A program made the translations under genes and the position numbers. A stretch of DNA of 64,000 bases from Tetragonia tetragonoides (lineage: Eukaryota > Streptophyta > Magnoliopsida > Caryophyllales > Aizoaceae): assembly GCA_038025085.1 (NCBI GenBank), contig CM076146.1, positions 22,734,001 through 22,798,000 on the forward strand. Direction: 5' to 3'. Under the pieces are notes generated by a model. That model saw nothing but the letters and a program-made list of their open reading frames with translations. It had not been told where the DNA came from and made no database searches. Below are positions 1 to 13,480 of the stretch, in pieces. The stretch's first letter is position 1, and each line of letters starts with the position of its first letter.

Positions 1-1460
1 ATCCTAGGTATAGTTTCACACTCAAATGAATGCAAACAAAGTATTTGGATGCTTTCTCTTAATACACAACACAAAAGAACTCAAATCTCTTTCACCCTAC
101 TCGTATGAGCTTTTAAAACGCGTAAATGCATTCAAAAGCTTGAGTTGAAGCTTGTTTGTAACTGTAAACATCCTAGGTGTAATTTCACTCTCAAATGAAA
201 GCAAACAATGTATTTGGATGCTTTCTCTCAATATGCAACACAAAAGAACTCAAATCTCTTTCACCCTACTCGTATGAGCTTTTAAAACGCGTAAATGCAT
301 TCAAAAGCTTGAGTTGAAGCTTGTTTGTAACTGTAAAAATCCTAGGTGTAATTTCACTCTCAAATGAAAGCAAACAAAGTATTTGGATGCTTTCTCTTAA
401 TATACAACACAAAAGAACTCAAATCTCTTTCACCCTACTCGTATGAGCTTTTAAAACGCGTAAATGCATTCAAAAGCTTGAGTTGAAGCTTGTTTGTAAC
501 TGTAAACATCCTAGGTGTAATTTCACTCTCAAATGAAAGCAAACAAAGTATTTGGATTCTTTCTCTTAATATACAACACAAAAGAACTCAAATCTCTTTC
601 ACCCTACTTGTATGAGCTTTTAAAACGCGTAAATGCATTCAAAAGCTTGAGTTGAAGCTTGTCTGTAACTGTAAACATCCTAGGTGTAGTTTCACAGTCA
701 AATGATTGCAAACAAAGTATTTGGATGCTTTCTCTTAATATACAACACAAAAGAACTCAATTTCTATCACCCTAGTCGTAAGAGCTGTCAAAACGCGTAA
801 ATTCATTCAACAGCTTGAGTTGAAGCTTGTTTGTACTTGTAAACATCCTAGGTGTAGTTTCACGCTCAAATGAATGCAAACAACGCATTTGGATTCTTTC
901 TCTTAATATACAACACAAAAGAACTCAAATCTCTTTCACCCTACTCGTATGAGCTTTTAAAAGGCGTAAATGCATTCAAAAGCTTGAGTTGAAGCTTGTT
1001 TGTAACTGTAAACATGCTAGGTGTAGTTTCACACTCAAATGATTGCAAACAAAGTATTTGGATGATTTCTCTTAATATACAACACAAAAGAACTCAAATC
1101 TCTTTCACCCTACTCGTATGAGCTTTTAAAACGCGTAAATGCATTCAAAAGCTTGAGTTGAAACTTGTTTGTAACTGTAAAAATCCTAGGTATAGTTTCA
1201 CACTCAAATGAATGCAAACAAAGTATTTGGATGCTTTCTCTTAATATACAACACAAAAGAACTCAAATCTCTTTCACCCTACTCGTATAAGCTTTTCAAA
1301 CGCGTAAATGCATTCAAAAGCTTGAGTTGAAACTTGTTTGTAACTGTAAACATCCTAGGTATAGTTTCACACTCAAATGAATGCAAACAACGTGTTTGGA
1401 TGCTTTCTCTTAATATACAACACAAAAGAACTCAAATCTCTTTCACCCTACTCGTATGAG
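1..1460. repeat. Left-edge copy of the 10-monomer-type unit
   Basis: The order of variants here (AATACACAAC, AAAGC runs, TTGTATGAG with GTCTGTAAC, V, AACGCATTTGG, T2, AAAAATCC, CGTATAAGC, AACGTG) repeats at about 21.59-23.0 kb with an offset of 21585-21586 bp, and again at 26.5-27.9 kb. Private changes include GATTCTTTC and CTGTCAAAACG. This shows that a unit characteristic of the 27-31 kb zone also flanks the left domain. Confidence 0.8.
169..337. repeat. AAAGC-class monomer (GTGTAATTTC ... ATGAAAGC)
   Basis: Carries CCTAGGTGTAATTTCACTC and AAATGAAAGC. The class occurs in runs of two to three within the 10-monomer unit (1-0.7 kb, 21.7-22.2 kb, 26.6-27.1 kb, 28.0-28.8 kb, 29.7-30.5 kb, 40.6-41.4 kb, 47.9-48.7 kb, 53.1-53.5 kb). 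Sub-variants AACTATTTGG, AACCAAAG and CACAAAGGAACTC identify individual positions in the unit. This copy also has AATGTATTTGG and AATATGCAACAC, shared with copies near 21.8 and 26.7 kb. Confidence 0.88.
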
Positions 1461-1519
1461 CTTTTAAAACGCGTAAATAAATTCAAAAGCTTGAGTTGAA
1501 ACTTGTTTGTAACTGTAAA

Positions 1520-1855
1520 CATCCTAGGTATAATTTCACAATAAAATGAATGCAAACAAAGTATTTGGATGCTTTCTCTTAATATACAACACAAAAGAAC
1601 TCAATTTCTATCACCCTAGTCGTAAGAGCTGTTAAAACGCGTAAATTCATTCAACAGCTTGAGTTGAAGCTTGTTGTAACTGTAAACATCCTAGGTGTAG
1701 TTTTACACTCAAATGAATGTAAACAAAGTATTGGGATGCTTTCTCTTAATATACAACACAGAAGAACTCAAATCTCTTTCACCCTACTCGTATGAGCTTT
1801 TAAAAGGCGTAAATGCATTCAAAAGCTTGAGTTGAAGCTTGTTTGTAACTGTAAA
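1520..1855. repeat. Left-domain V monomer (167 bp) plus ATTGGG monomer
   Basis: A V-class monomer that has also lost a T (GCTTGTTGTAAC), making 167 bp, is followed by a 169-bp monomer with GTTTTACACTC, GAATGTAAAC and AGTATTGGGATGC. The same pair recurs with ATTGGG at 4261, 8645, 11849, 13028 and 21289, and never in the right domain. Spacings are 2532, 4384, 3204, 1179 and 8261 bp, which match left-domain duplication periods. Confidence 0.88.
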
Positions 1856-3670
1856 CATCCTAGGTATAGTTTCACACTCAAATGAATGCAAACAAAGTAT
1901 TTGGATGCTTTCTCTTAATATACAACACAAAAGAACTCAAATCTCTTTCACCATACTCGTATGAGCTTTTAAAACGCGTAAATGCATTCAAAAGCTTGAG
2001 TTGAAGCTTGTTTGTGACTGTAAACATCCTAGGTATAGTTTCACACTCAAATGAATGCAAACAAAGTATTTGGATGCTTTCTCTTAATATACAACACAAA
2101 AGAACTCAAATCTTTAACCCTACTCGTATGAGCTTTTAAAAGGCGTAAATGCATTCAAAAGCTTGAGTTGAAGCTTGTTTGTAACTGTAAACATGCTAGG
2201 TGTAGTTTCACACTCAAATGATTGCAAACAAAGTATTTGGATGATTTCTCTTAATATACAACACAAAAGAACTCGAATCTCTTTCACCCTACTCGTATGA
2301 GCTTTTAAAACGCGTAAATGCATTCAAAAGCTTGAGTTGAAGCTTGTTTGTAACTGTAAACATCCTAGGTATAGTTTCACACTCAAATGAATGCAAACAA
2401 AGTATTTGGATGCTTTCTCTTAATATACAACACAAAAGAACTCAAATCTCTTTCACCCTACTCGGATGAGCTTTTAAAAGGCGTAAATGCATTCAAAAGC
2501 TTGAGTTGAAGCTTGTTTGTAACTGTAAACATGCTAGGTGTAGTTTCACACTCAAATGATTGCAAACAAAGTATTTGGATGATTTCTCTTAATATACAAC
2601 ACAAAAGAACTCGAATCTCTTTCACCCTACTCGTATGAGCTTTTAAAACGCGTAAATGCATTCAAAAGCTTGAGTTGAAGCTTGTTTGTAACTGTAAACA
2701 TCCTAGGTATAGTTTCACACTCAAATGAATGCAAACAAAGTATTTGGATGCTTTCTCTTAATACACAACACAAAATAACTCAAATCTCTTTCACCCTACT
2801 CGTATGAGCTTTTAAAACGCGTAAATGCATTCAAAAGCTTGAGTTGAAGCTTGTTTGTAACTGTAAACATCCTAGGTGTAATTTCACACTCAAATGAAAG
2901 CAACCAAAGTATTTGGATGCTTTCTCTTAATATACAACACAAAAGAACTCAAATCTCTTTCACCCTACTCGTATGAGCTTTTAAAAACGCGTAAATGCAT
3001 TCAAAAGCTTGAGTTGAAGCTTGTTTGTAACTGTAAACATCCTAGGTATAGTTTCACACTCAAATGAATGCAAACAAAGTATTTGGATGCTTTCTCTTAA
3101 TACACAACACAAAAGAACTCAAATCTCTTTCACCCTACTCGTATGAGCTTTTAAAACGCGTAAATGCATTCAAAAGCTTGAGTTGAAGCTTGTTTGTAAC
3201 TGTAAACATCCTAGGTATAGTTTCACACTCAAATGAATGCAAACAAAGTATTTGGATGCTTTCTCTTAATATACAACACAAAAGAACTCAAATCTCTTTC
3301 ACCCTACTCGTATGAGCTTTTAAAAGGCGTAAATGCATTCAAAAGCTTGAGTTGAAGCTTGTTTGTAACTGTAAACATGCTAGGTGTAGTTTCACACTCA
3401 AATGATTGCAAACAAAGTATTTGGATGATTTCTTTTAATATACAACACAAAAGAACTCAAATCTCTTTCACCCTACTCGTATGAGCTTTTAAAACGCGTA
3501 AATGCATTCAAAAGCTTGAGTTGAAACTTGTTTGTAACTGTAAACATCCTAGGTATAATTTCACAATCAAATGAATGCAAACAAAGTATTTCGATGCTTT
3601 CTCTTAATATACCACACAAAAGAACTCAAATCTCTTTTACCCTACTCGTATGAGCTTTTAAAAGGCGTAA
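1856..3670. repeat. Mixed monomers, including a T5-T2 dimer repeated twice
   Basis: Satellite only. The T5-T2 pair near 2.1-2.3 kb is followed exactly 338 bp later by a similar pair whose first member has normal CTCTTTCACCC length and a private CTCGGATGAG. From 2.7 to 3.2 kb there are AATACACAAC and AAAGC-class monomers, including a 170-bp copy with TTTTAAAAACGCG, of the kind otherwise typical of 21-31 kb. T2 monomers with TTTCTTTTAAT follow. Compared with 4.2-4.5 kb, one extra monomer (TTTGTGACTG type) lies near 1.9-2.0 kb. Confidence 0.75.
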
Positions 3671-4387
3671 ATGCATTCAAAAGCTTGAGTTGAAGCTTGT
3701 TTGTAACTGTAAACATGCTAGCTGTAGTTTCACACTCAAATGATTGCAAACAAAGTATTTGGATGCTTTCTCTTAATATACAATACAAAAGAACTCAAAT
3801 CTCTTTCACCCTACTCGTATGAGCTTTTAAAAGGCGTAAATGCATTCAAAAGCTTGAGTTGAAGCTTGTTTGTAACTGTAAACATCCTAGGTATAATTTC
3901 ACAATCAAATGAATGCAAACAAAGTATTTGGATGCTTTCTCTTCATATACAACACAAAAGAACTCAAATCTCTTTCACCCTACTTGTATGAGCTTTTAAA
4001 ACGCGTAAATGCATTCAAAAGCTTGAGTTGAAGCTTGTCTGTAACTGTAAACATCCTAGGTGTAGTTTCACAGTCAAATGATTGCAAACAAAGTATTTGG
4101 ATGCTTTCTCTTAATATACAACACAAAAGAACTCAATTTCTATCACCCTAGTCGTAAGAGCTGTTAAAACGCGTAAATTCATTCAACAGATTGAGTTGAA
4201 GCTTGTTGTAACTGTAAACATCCTAGGTGTAGTTTTACACTCAAATGAATGTAAACAAAGTATTGGGATGCTTTCTCTTAATATACAACACAGAAGAACT
4301 CAAATCTCTTTCACCCTACTCGTATGAGCTTTTAAAACACGTAAATGCATTCAAAAGCTTGAGTTGAAGCTTGTTTGTAACTGTAAA

Positions 4388-4554
4388 CATCCTAGGTATA
4401 GTTTCACACTCAAATGAATGCAAACAAAGTATTTGGATGCTTTCTCTTAATATACAACACAAAAGAACTCAAATCTTTAACCCTACTCGTATGAGCTTTT
4501 AAAAGGCGTAAATGCATTCAAAAGCTTGAGTTGAAGCTTGTTTGTAACTGTAAA
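4388..4554. repeat. T5-class monomer, 167 bp
   Basis: Representative of a left-domain variant carrying AAATCTTTAACCCTACTCG, two bases shorter than canonical, followed by TTTTAAAAGGCG in place of the MluI site. I find it from 2.1 kb to 25.6 kb and not to the right of that. It is directly followed by a T2-class monomer in nearly every case seen. Its 2-bp deficit accounts for much of the departure of left-domain period lengths from multiples of 169. Confidence 0.9.
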
Positions 4555-4723
4555 CATGCTAGGTGTAGTTTCACACTCAAATGATTGCAAACAAAGTATT
4601 TGGATGATTTCTCTTAATATACAACACAAAAGAACTCGAATCTCTTTCACCCTACTCGTATGAGCTTTTAAAACGCGTAAATGCATTCAAAAGCTTGAGT
4701 TGAAGCTTGTTTGTAACTGTAAA
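4555..4723. repeat. T2-class monomer (CATGCTAGG ... GATGATTTC)
   Basis: The linked set CATGCTAGGTGTAG, AAATGATTGC and GGATGATTTC marks this class, which loses the AvrII site. After a T5 monomer it often also carries GAACTCGAATCTC, a combination confined to the left domain. A T2 form without CTCGAATC occurs throughout the right domain too, so T2 is older than the split between the domains. A sub-variant with GATGATTTCTTTTAAT appears in the left domain. Confidence 0.88.
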
Positions 4724-6299
4724 CATCCTAGGTATAGTTTCACACTCAAATGAATGCAAACAAAGTATTTGGATGCTTTCTCTTAATATACAACACAAAA
4801 GAACTCAAATCTCTTTCACCCTACTCGTATGAGCTTTTAAAAGGCGTAAATGCATTCAAAAGCTTTAGTTGAAGCTTGTTTGTAACTGTAAACATGCTAG
4901 GTGTAGTTTCACACTCAAATGATTGCAAACAAAGTATTTGGATGATTTCTTTTAATATACAACACAAAAGAACTCAAATCTCTTTCACCCTACTCGTATG
5001 AGCTTTTAAAAGGCGTAAATGCATTCAAAAGCTTGAGTTGAAACTTGTTTGTAACTGTAATCATCCTAGGTATAATTTCACAATCAAATGAATGCAAACA
5101 AAGTATTTGGATGCTTTCTCTTAATATACAACACAAAAGAACTCAAATCTCTTTCACCCTACTCGTATGAGCTTTTAAAACGCGTAAATGCATTCAAAAG
5201 CTTGAGTTGAAGCTTGTTTGTGACTGTAAATATCCTAGGTATAGTTTCACACTCAAATGAATGCAAACAAAGTATTTGGATGCTTTCTCTTAATATACAA
5301 CACAAAAGAACTCAAATCTTTAACCCTACTCGTATGAGCTTTTAAAAGGCGTAAATGCATTCAAAAGCTTGAGTTGAAGCTTGTTTGTAACTGTAAACAT
5401 GCTAGGTGTAGTTTCACACTCAAATGATTGCAAACAAAGTATTTGGATGATTTCTCTTAATATACAACACAAAAGAACTCAAATCTTTTTCACCCTACTC
5501 GTATGAGCTTTTAAAAACGCGTAAATGCATTCAAAAGCTTGAGTTGAAGCTTGTTTGTAACTGTAAACATCCTAGGTATAGTTTCACACTCAAATGAATG
5601 CAAACAAAGTATTTGGATGCTTTCTCTTAATATACAACACAAAAGAACTCAAATCTCTTTCACCCTACTCGTATGAGCTTTTAAAACGCGTAAATGCATT
5701 CAAAAGCTTGAGTTGAAGCTTGTTTGTGACTGTAAACATCCTAGGTATAGTTTCACACTCAAATGAATGCAAACAAAGTATTTGGATGCTTTCTCTTAAT
5801 ATACAACACAAAAGAACTCAAATCTTTAACCCTACTCGTATGAGCTTTTAAAAGGCGTAAATGCATTCAAAAGCTTGAGTTGAAGCTTGTTTGTAACTGT
5901 AAACATGCTAGGTGTAGTTTCACACTCAAATGATTGCAAACAAAGTATTTGGATGATATCTCTTAATATACAACACAAAAGAACTCGAATCTCTTTCACC
6001 CTACTCGTATGAGCTTTTAAAACGCGTAAATGCATTCAAAAGCTTGAGTTGAAGCTTGTTTGTAACTGTAAACATCCTAGGTATAGTTTCACACTCAAAT
6101 GAATGCAAACAAAGTATTTGGATGCTTTCTCTTAATATACAACACAAAAGAACTCAAATCTCTTTCACCCTACTCGTATGAGCTTTTAAAACGCGTAAAT
6201 GCATTCAAAAGCTTGAGTTGAAGCTTGTTTGTAACTGTAAACATGCTAGGTGTAGTTTCACACTCAAATGATTGCAAACAAAGTATTTGGATGATTTCT

Positions 6300-9200
6300 T
6301 TTAATATACAACACAAAAGAACTCAAATCTCTTTCACCCTACTCGTATGAGCTTTTAAAACGCGTAAATGCATTCAAAAGCTTGAGTTGAAACTTGTTTG
6401 TAACTGTAATCATCCTAGGTATAATTTCAAAATCAAATGAATGCAAACAAAGTATTTGGATGCTTTCTCTTAATATACAACACAAAAGAACTCAAATCTC
6501 TTTCACCCTACTCGTATGAGCTTTTAAAACGCGTAAATGCATTCAAAAGCTTGAGTTGAAGCTTGTTTGTGACTGTAAACATCCTAGGTATAGTTTCACA
6601 CTCAAATGAATGCAAACAAAGTATTTGGATGCTTTCTCTTAATATACAACACAAAAGAACTCGAATCTCTTTCACCCTACTCGTATGAGCTTTTAAAACG
6701 CGTAAATGCATTCAAAAGCTTGAGTTGAAGCTTGTTTGTAACTGTAAACATGCTAGCTGTAGTTTCACACTCAAATGATTGCAAACAAAGTATTTGGATG
6801 CTTTCTCTTAATATACAATACAAAAGAACTCAAATCTCTTTCACCCTACTCGTATGAGCTTTTAAAAGCCGTAAATGCATTCAAAAGCTTGAGTTGAAGC
6901 TTGTTTGTAACTGTAAACATCCTAGGTATAATTTCACAATCAAATGAATGCAAACAAAGTATTTGGATGCTTTCTCTTCATATACAACACAAAAGAACTC
7001 AAATCTCTTTCACCCTACTTGTATGAGCTTTTAAAACGCGTAAATGCATTCAAAAGCTTGAGTTGAAGCTTGTCTGTAACTGTAAACATCCTAGGTGTAG
7101 TTTCACAGTCAAATGATTGCAAACAAAGTATTTGGATGCTTTCTCTTAATATACAACACAAAAGAACTCAATTTCTATCACCCTAGTCGTAAGAGCTGTT
7201 AAAACGCGTAAATTCATTCAACAGCTTGAGTTGAAACTTGTTTGTACTTGTAAACATCCTAGGTGTAGTTTCACACTCAAATGAATGCAAACAACGTATT
7301 TGGATGCTTTCTCTTAATATACAACACAAAAGAACTCAAATCTTTAACCCTACTCGTATGAGCTTTTAAAAGGCGTAAATGCATTCAAAAGCTTGAGTTG
7401 AAGCTTGTTTGTAACTGTAAACATACTAGGTGTAGTTTCACACTCAAATGATTGCAAACAAAGTATTTGGATGATTTCTCTTAATATACAACACAAAAGA
7501 ACTCGAATCTCTTTCACCCTACTCGTATGAGCTTTTAAAACGCGTAAATGCATTCAAAAGCTTGAGTTGAAGCTTGTTTGTAACTGTAAACATCCTAGGT
7601 ATAGTTTCACACTCAAATGAATGCAAACAAAGTATTTGGATGCTTTCTCTTAATATACAACACAAAAGAACTCAAATCTCTTTCACCCTACTCGTATGAG
7701 CTTTTAAAAGGCGTAAATGCATTCAAAAGCTTGAGTTGAAGCTTGTTTGTAACTGTAAACATGCTAGGTGTAGTTTCACACTCAAATGATTGCAAACAAA
7801 GTATTTGGATGATTTCTTTTAATATACAACACAAAAGAACTCAAATCTCTTTCACCCTACTCGTATGAGCTTTTAAAACGCGTAAATGCATTCAAAAGCT
7901 TGAGTTGAAACTTGTTTGTAACTGTAAACATCCTAGGTATAATTTCACAATCAAATGAATGCAAACAAAGTATTTGGATGCTTTCTCTTAATATACAACA
8001 CAAAAGAACTCAAATCTCTTTCACCCTACTCGTATGAGCTTTTAAAAGGCGTAAATGCATTCAAAAGCTTGAGTTGAAGCTTGTTTGTAACTGTAAACAT
8101 GCTAGCTGTAGTTTCACACTCAAATGATTGCAAACAAAGTATTTGGATGCTTTCTCTTAATATACAATACAAAAGAACTCAAATCTCTTTCACCCTACTC
8201 GTATGAGCTTTTAAAAGCCGTAAATGCATTCAAAAGCTTGAGTTGAAGCTTGTTTGTAACTGTAAACATCCTAGGTATAATTTCACAATCAAATGAATGC
8301 AAACAAAGTATTTGGATGCTTTCTCTTCATATACAACACAAAAGAACTCAAATCTCTTTCACCCTACTTGTATGAGCTTTTAAAACGCGTAAATGCATTC
8401 AAAAGCTTGAGTTGAAGCTTGTCTGTAACTGTAAACATCCTAGGTGTAGTTTCACAGTCAAATGATTGCAAACAAAGTATTTGGATGCTTTCTCTTAATA
8501 TACAACACAAAAGAACTCAATTTCTATCACCCTAATCGTAAGAGCTGTTAAAACGCGTAAATTCATTCAACAGATTGAGTTGAAGCTTGTTGTAACTGTA
8601 AACATCCTAGGTGTAGTTTTACACTCAAACGAATGTAAACAAAGTATTGGGATGCTTTCTCTTAATATACAACACAGAAGAACTCAAATCTCTTTCACCC
8701 TACTCGTATGAGCTTTTAAAACACGTAAATGCATTCAAAAGCTTGAGTTGAAGCTTGTTTGTAACTGTAAACATCCTAGGTATAGTTTCACACTCAAATG
8801 AATGCAAACAAAGTATTTGGATGCTTTCTCTTAATATACAACACAAAAGAACTCAAATCTTTAACCCTACTCGTATGAGCTTTTAAAAGGCGTAAATGCA
8901 TTCAAAAGCTTGAGTTGAAGCTTGTTTGTAACTGTAAACATGCTAGGTGTAGTTTCACACTCAAATGATTGCAAACAAAGTATTTGGATGATTTCTCTTA
9001 ATATACAACACAAAAGAACTCGAATCTCTTTCACCCTACTCGTATGAGCTTTTAAAACGCGTAAATGCATTCAAAAGCTTGAGTTGAAGCTTGTTTGTAA
9101 CTGTAAACATCCTAGGTATAGTTTCACACTCAAATGAATGCAAACAAAGTATTTGGATGCTTTCTCTTAATATACAACACAAAAGAACTCAAATCTAGTT

Positions 9201-12200
9201 CACCCTACTCGTATGAGCTTTTAAAAGGCGTAAATGCATTCAAAAGCTTTAGTTGAAGCTTGTTTGTAACTGTAAACATGCTAGGTGTAGTTTCACACTC
9301 AAATGATTGCAAACAAAGTATTTGGATGATTTCTTTTAATATACAACACAAAAGAACTCAAATCTCTTTCACCCTACTCGTATGAGCTTTTAAAAGGCGT
9401 AAATGCATTCAAAAGCTTGAGTTGAAACTTGTTTGTAACTGTAATCATCCTAGGTATAATTTCACAATCAAATGAATGCAAACAAAGTATTTGGATGCTT
9501 TCTTTTAATATACAACACAAAAGAACTCAAATCTCTTTCACCCTACTCGTATGAGCTTTTAAAACGCGTAAATGCATTCAAAAGCTTGAGTTGAAACTTG
9601 TTTGTAACTGTAATCATCCTAGGTATAATTTCAAAATCAAATGAATGCAAACAAAGTATTTGGATGCTTTCTCTTAATATACAACACAAAAGAACTCAAA
9701 TCTCTTTCACCCTACTCGTATGAGCTTTTAAAAGGCGTAAATGCATTCAAAAGCTTGAGTTGAAGCTTGTTTGTGACTGTAAACATCCTAGGTATAGTTT
9801 CACACTCAAATGAATGCAAACAAAGTATTTGGATGCTTTCTCTTAATATACAACACAAAAGAACTCGAATCTCTTTCACCCTACTCGTATGAGCTTTTAA
9901 AACGCGTAAATGCATTCAAAAGCTTGAGTTGAAGCTTGTTTGTAACTGTAAACATGCTAGCTGTAGTTTCACACTCAAATGATTGCAAACAAAGTATTTG
10001 GATGCTTTCTCTTAATATACAATACAAAAGAACTCAAATCTCTTTCACCCTACTCGTATGAGCTTTTAAAAGCCGTAAATGCATTCAAAAGCTTGAGTTG
10101 AAGCTTGTTTGTAACTGTAAACATCCTAGGTATAATTTCACAATCAAATGAATGCAAACAAAGTATTTGGATGCTTTCTCTTCATATACAACACAAAAGA
10201 ACTCAAATCTCTTTCACCCTACTTGTATGAGCTTTTAAAACGCGTAAATGCATTCAAAAGCTTGAGTTGAAGCTTGTCTGTAACTGTAAACATCCTAGGT
10301 GTAGTTTCACAGTCAAATGATTGCAAACAAAGTATTTGGATGCTTTCTCTTAATATACAACACAAAAGAACTCAATTTCTATCACCCTAGTCGTAAGAGC
10401 TGTTAAAACGCGTAAATTCATTCAACAGCTTGAGTTGAAACTTGTTTGTACTTGTAAACATCCTAGGTGTAGTTTCACACTCAAATGAATGCAAACAACG
10501 TATTTGGATGCTTTCTCTTAATATACAACACAAAAGAACTCAAATCTTTAACCCTACTCGTATGAGCTTTTAAAAGGCGTAAATGCATTCAAAAGCTTGA
10601 GTTGAAGCTTGTTTGTAACTGTAAACATACTAGGTGTAGTTTCACACTCAAATGATTGCAAACAAAGTATTTGGATGATTTCTCTTAATATACAACACAA
10701 AAGAACTCGAATCTCTTTCACCCTACTCGTATGAGCTTTTAAAACGCGTAAATGCATTCAAAAGCTTGAGTTGAAGCTTGTTTGTAACTGTAAACATCCT
10801 AGGTATAGTTTCACACTCAAATGAATGCAAACAAAGTATTTGGATACTTTCTCTTAATATACAACACAAAAGAACTCAAATCTCTTTCACCCTACTCGTA
10901 TGAGCTTTTAAAAGGCGTAAATGCATTCAAAAGCTTGAGTTGAAGCTTGTTTGTAACTGTAAACATGCTAGGTGTAGTTTCACACGCAAATGATTGCAAA
11001 CAAAGTATTTGGATGATTTCTTTTAATATACAACACAAAAGAACTCAAATCTCTTTCACCCTACTCGTATGAGCTTTTAAAACGCGTAAATGCATTCAAA
11101 AGCTTGAGTTGAAACTTGTTTGTAACTGTAAACATCCTAGGTATAATTTCAAAATCAAATGAATGCAAACAAAGTATTTGGATGCTTTCTCTTAATATAC
11201 AACACAAAAGAACTCAAATCTCTTTCACCCTACTCGTATGAGCTTTTAAAAGGCGTAAATGCATTCAAAAGCTTGAGTTGAAGCTTGTTTGTAACTGTAA
11301 ACATGCTAGCTGTAGTTTCACACTCAAATGATTGCAAACAAAGTATTTGGATGCTTTCTCTTAATATACAATACAAAAGAACTCAAATCTCTTTCACCCT
11401 ACTCGTATGAGCTTTTAAAAGCCGTAAATGCATTCAAAAGCTTGAGTTGAAGCATGTTTGTAACTGTAAACATCCTAGGTATAATTTCACAATCAAATGA
11501 ATGCAAACAAAGTATTTGGATGCTTTCTCTTCATATACAACACAAAAGAACTCAAATCTCTTTCACCCTACTTGTATGAGCTTTTAAAACGCGTAAATGC
11601 ATTCAAAAGCTTGAGTTGAAGCTTGTCTGTAACTGTAAACATCCTAGGTGTAGTTTCACAGTCAAATGATTGCAAACAAAGTATTTGGATGCTTTCTCTT
11701 AATATACAACACAAAAGAACTCAATTTCTATCACCCTAATCGTAAGAGCTGTTAAAACGCGTAAATTCATTCAACAGATTGAGTTGAAGCTTGTTGTAAC
11801 TGTAAACATCCTAGGTGTAGTTTTACACTCAAATGAATGTAAACAAAGTATTGGGATGCTTTCTCTTAATATACAACACAGAAGAACTCAAATCTCTTTC
11901 ACCCTACTCGTATGAGCTTTTAAAACACGTAAATGCATTCAAAAGCTTGAGTTGAAGCTTGTTTGTAACTGTAAACATCCTAGGTATAGTTTCACACTCA
12001 AATGAATGCAAACAAAGTATTTGGATGCTTTCTCTTAATATACAACACAAAAGAACTCAAATCTTTAACCCTACTCGTATGAGCTTTTAAAAGGCGTAAA
12101 TGCATTCAAAAGCTTGAGTTGAAGCTTGTTTGTAACTGTAAACATGCTAGGTGTAGTTTCACACTCAAATGATTGCAAACAAAGTATTTGGATGATTTCT
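6300..12200. repeat. Tandem ~3204-bp (19-monomer) duplication
   Basis: About 6.3-9.0 kb and 9.5-12.2 kb match at a constant 3204-bp offset: TTTCAAAATCAA at 6426 and 9630, CATGCTAGCTG at 6752/9956 and 8101/11305, ACATACTAGG at 7421/10625, CCTAATCG at 8531/11735, and TATTGGG at 8645/11849. Within each copy the CATGCTAGCTG monomers are 1349 bp apart, an 8-monomer sub-unit containing one V (-1) and one T5 (-2). The AAGCATG near 11451 and AAACGAATG near 8629 are private changes made after duplication. Confidence 0.88.
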
Positions 12201-13480
12201 CTTAATATACAACACAAAAGAACTCAAATCTCTTTCACCCTACTCGTATGAGCTTTTAAAACGCGTAAATGCATTCAAAAGCTTGAGTTGAAACTTGTTT
12301 GTAACTGTAAACATCCTAGGTATAATTTCAAAATCAAATGAATGCAAACAAAGTATTTGGATGCTTTCTCTTAATATACAACACAAAAGAACTCAAATCT
12401 CTTTCACCCTACTCGTATGAGCTTTTAAAAGGCGTAAATGCATTCAAAAGCTTGAGTTGAAGCTTGTTTGTAACTGTAAACATGCTAGCTGTAGTTTCAC
12501 ACTCAAATGATTGCAAACAAAGTATTTGGATGCTTTCTCTTAATATACAATACAAAAGAACTCAAATCTCTTTCACCCTACTCGTATGAGCTTTTAAAAG
12601 CCGTAAATGCATTCAAAAGCTTGAGTTGAAGCTTGTTTGTAACTGTAAACATCCTAGGTATAATTTCACAATCAAATGAATGCAAACAAAGTATTTGGAT
12701 GCTTTCTCTTCATATACAACACAAAAGAACTCAAATCTCTTTCACCCTACTTGTATGAGCTTTTAAAACGCGTAAATGCATTCAAAAGCTTGAGTTGAAG
12801 CTTGTCTGTAACTGTAAACATCCTAGGTGTAGTTTCACAGTCAAATGATTGCAAACAAAGTATTTGGATGCTTTCTCTTAATATACAACACAAAAGAACT
12901 CAATTTCTATCACCCTAATCGTAAGAGCTGTTAAAACGCGTAAATTCATTCAACAGATTGAGTTGAAGCTTGTTGTAACTGTAAACATCCTAGGTGTAGT
13001 TTTACACTCAAATGAATGTAAACAAAGTATTGGGATGCTTTCTCTTAATATACAACACAGAAGAACTCAAATCTCTTTCACCCTACTCGTATGAGCTTTT
13101 AAAACACGTAAATGCATTCAAAAGCTTGAGTTGAAGCTTGTTTGTAACTGTAAACATCCTAGGTATAGTTTCACACTCAAATGAATGCAAACAAAGTATT
13201 TGGATGCTTTCTCTTAATATACAACACAAAAGAACTCAAATCTTTAACCCTACTCGTATGAGCTTTTAAAAGGCGTAAATGCATTCAAAAGCTTGAGTTG
13301 AAGCTTGTTTGTAACTGTAAACATGCTAGGTGTAGTTTCACACTCAAATGATTGCAAACAAAGTATTTGGATGATTTCTCTTAATATACAACACAAAAGA
13401 ACTCGAATCTCTTTCACCCTACTCGTATGAGCTTTTAAAACGCGTAAATGCATTCAAAAGCTTGAGTTGAAGCTTGTTTG
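11120..13480. repeat. Tandem 1179-bp (7-monomer) repeat
   Basis: Markers repeat once at exactly 1179 bp: GTAACTGTAAACATCC before a TTTCAAAATC monomer at 11122 and 12301, CATGCTAGCTG at 11305 and 12484, and TATTGGG at 11849 and 13028. Seven monomers would be 1183 bp; the missing four bases are one V (-1), one GTTGTAAC deletion (-1) and one T5 (-2). The duplication sits across the junction between the 3204-bp and 8767-bp blocks. Confidence 0.87.

Larger units (their letters stand above)
3670..6200. repeat. Block repeated at 12.43-15.0 kb (offset 8767 bp)
   Basis: Shared rare markers give a constant offset of 8767 bp: CATGCTAGCTG at 3717 and 12484, TATTGGG at 4261 and 13028, and the T5-T2 pairs beginning near 4483/13250 and 5832/14599. 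The part from about 4.1 to 5.1 kb also recurs near 8.5-9.5 kb at an offset of 4384 bp. Inside the block two T5-T2 pairs are 1349 bp apart, equal to eight monomers minus three bases. Confidence 0.85.
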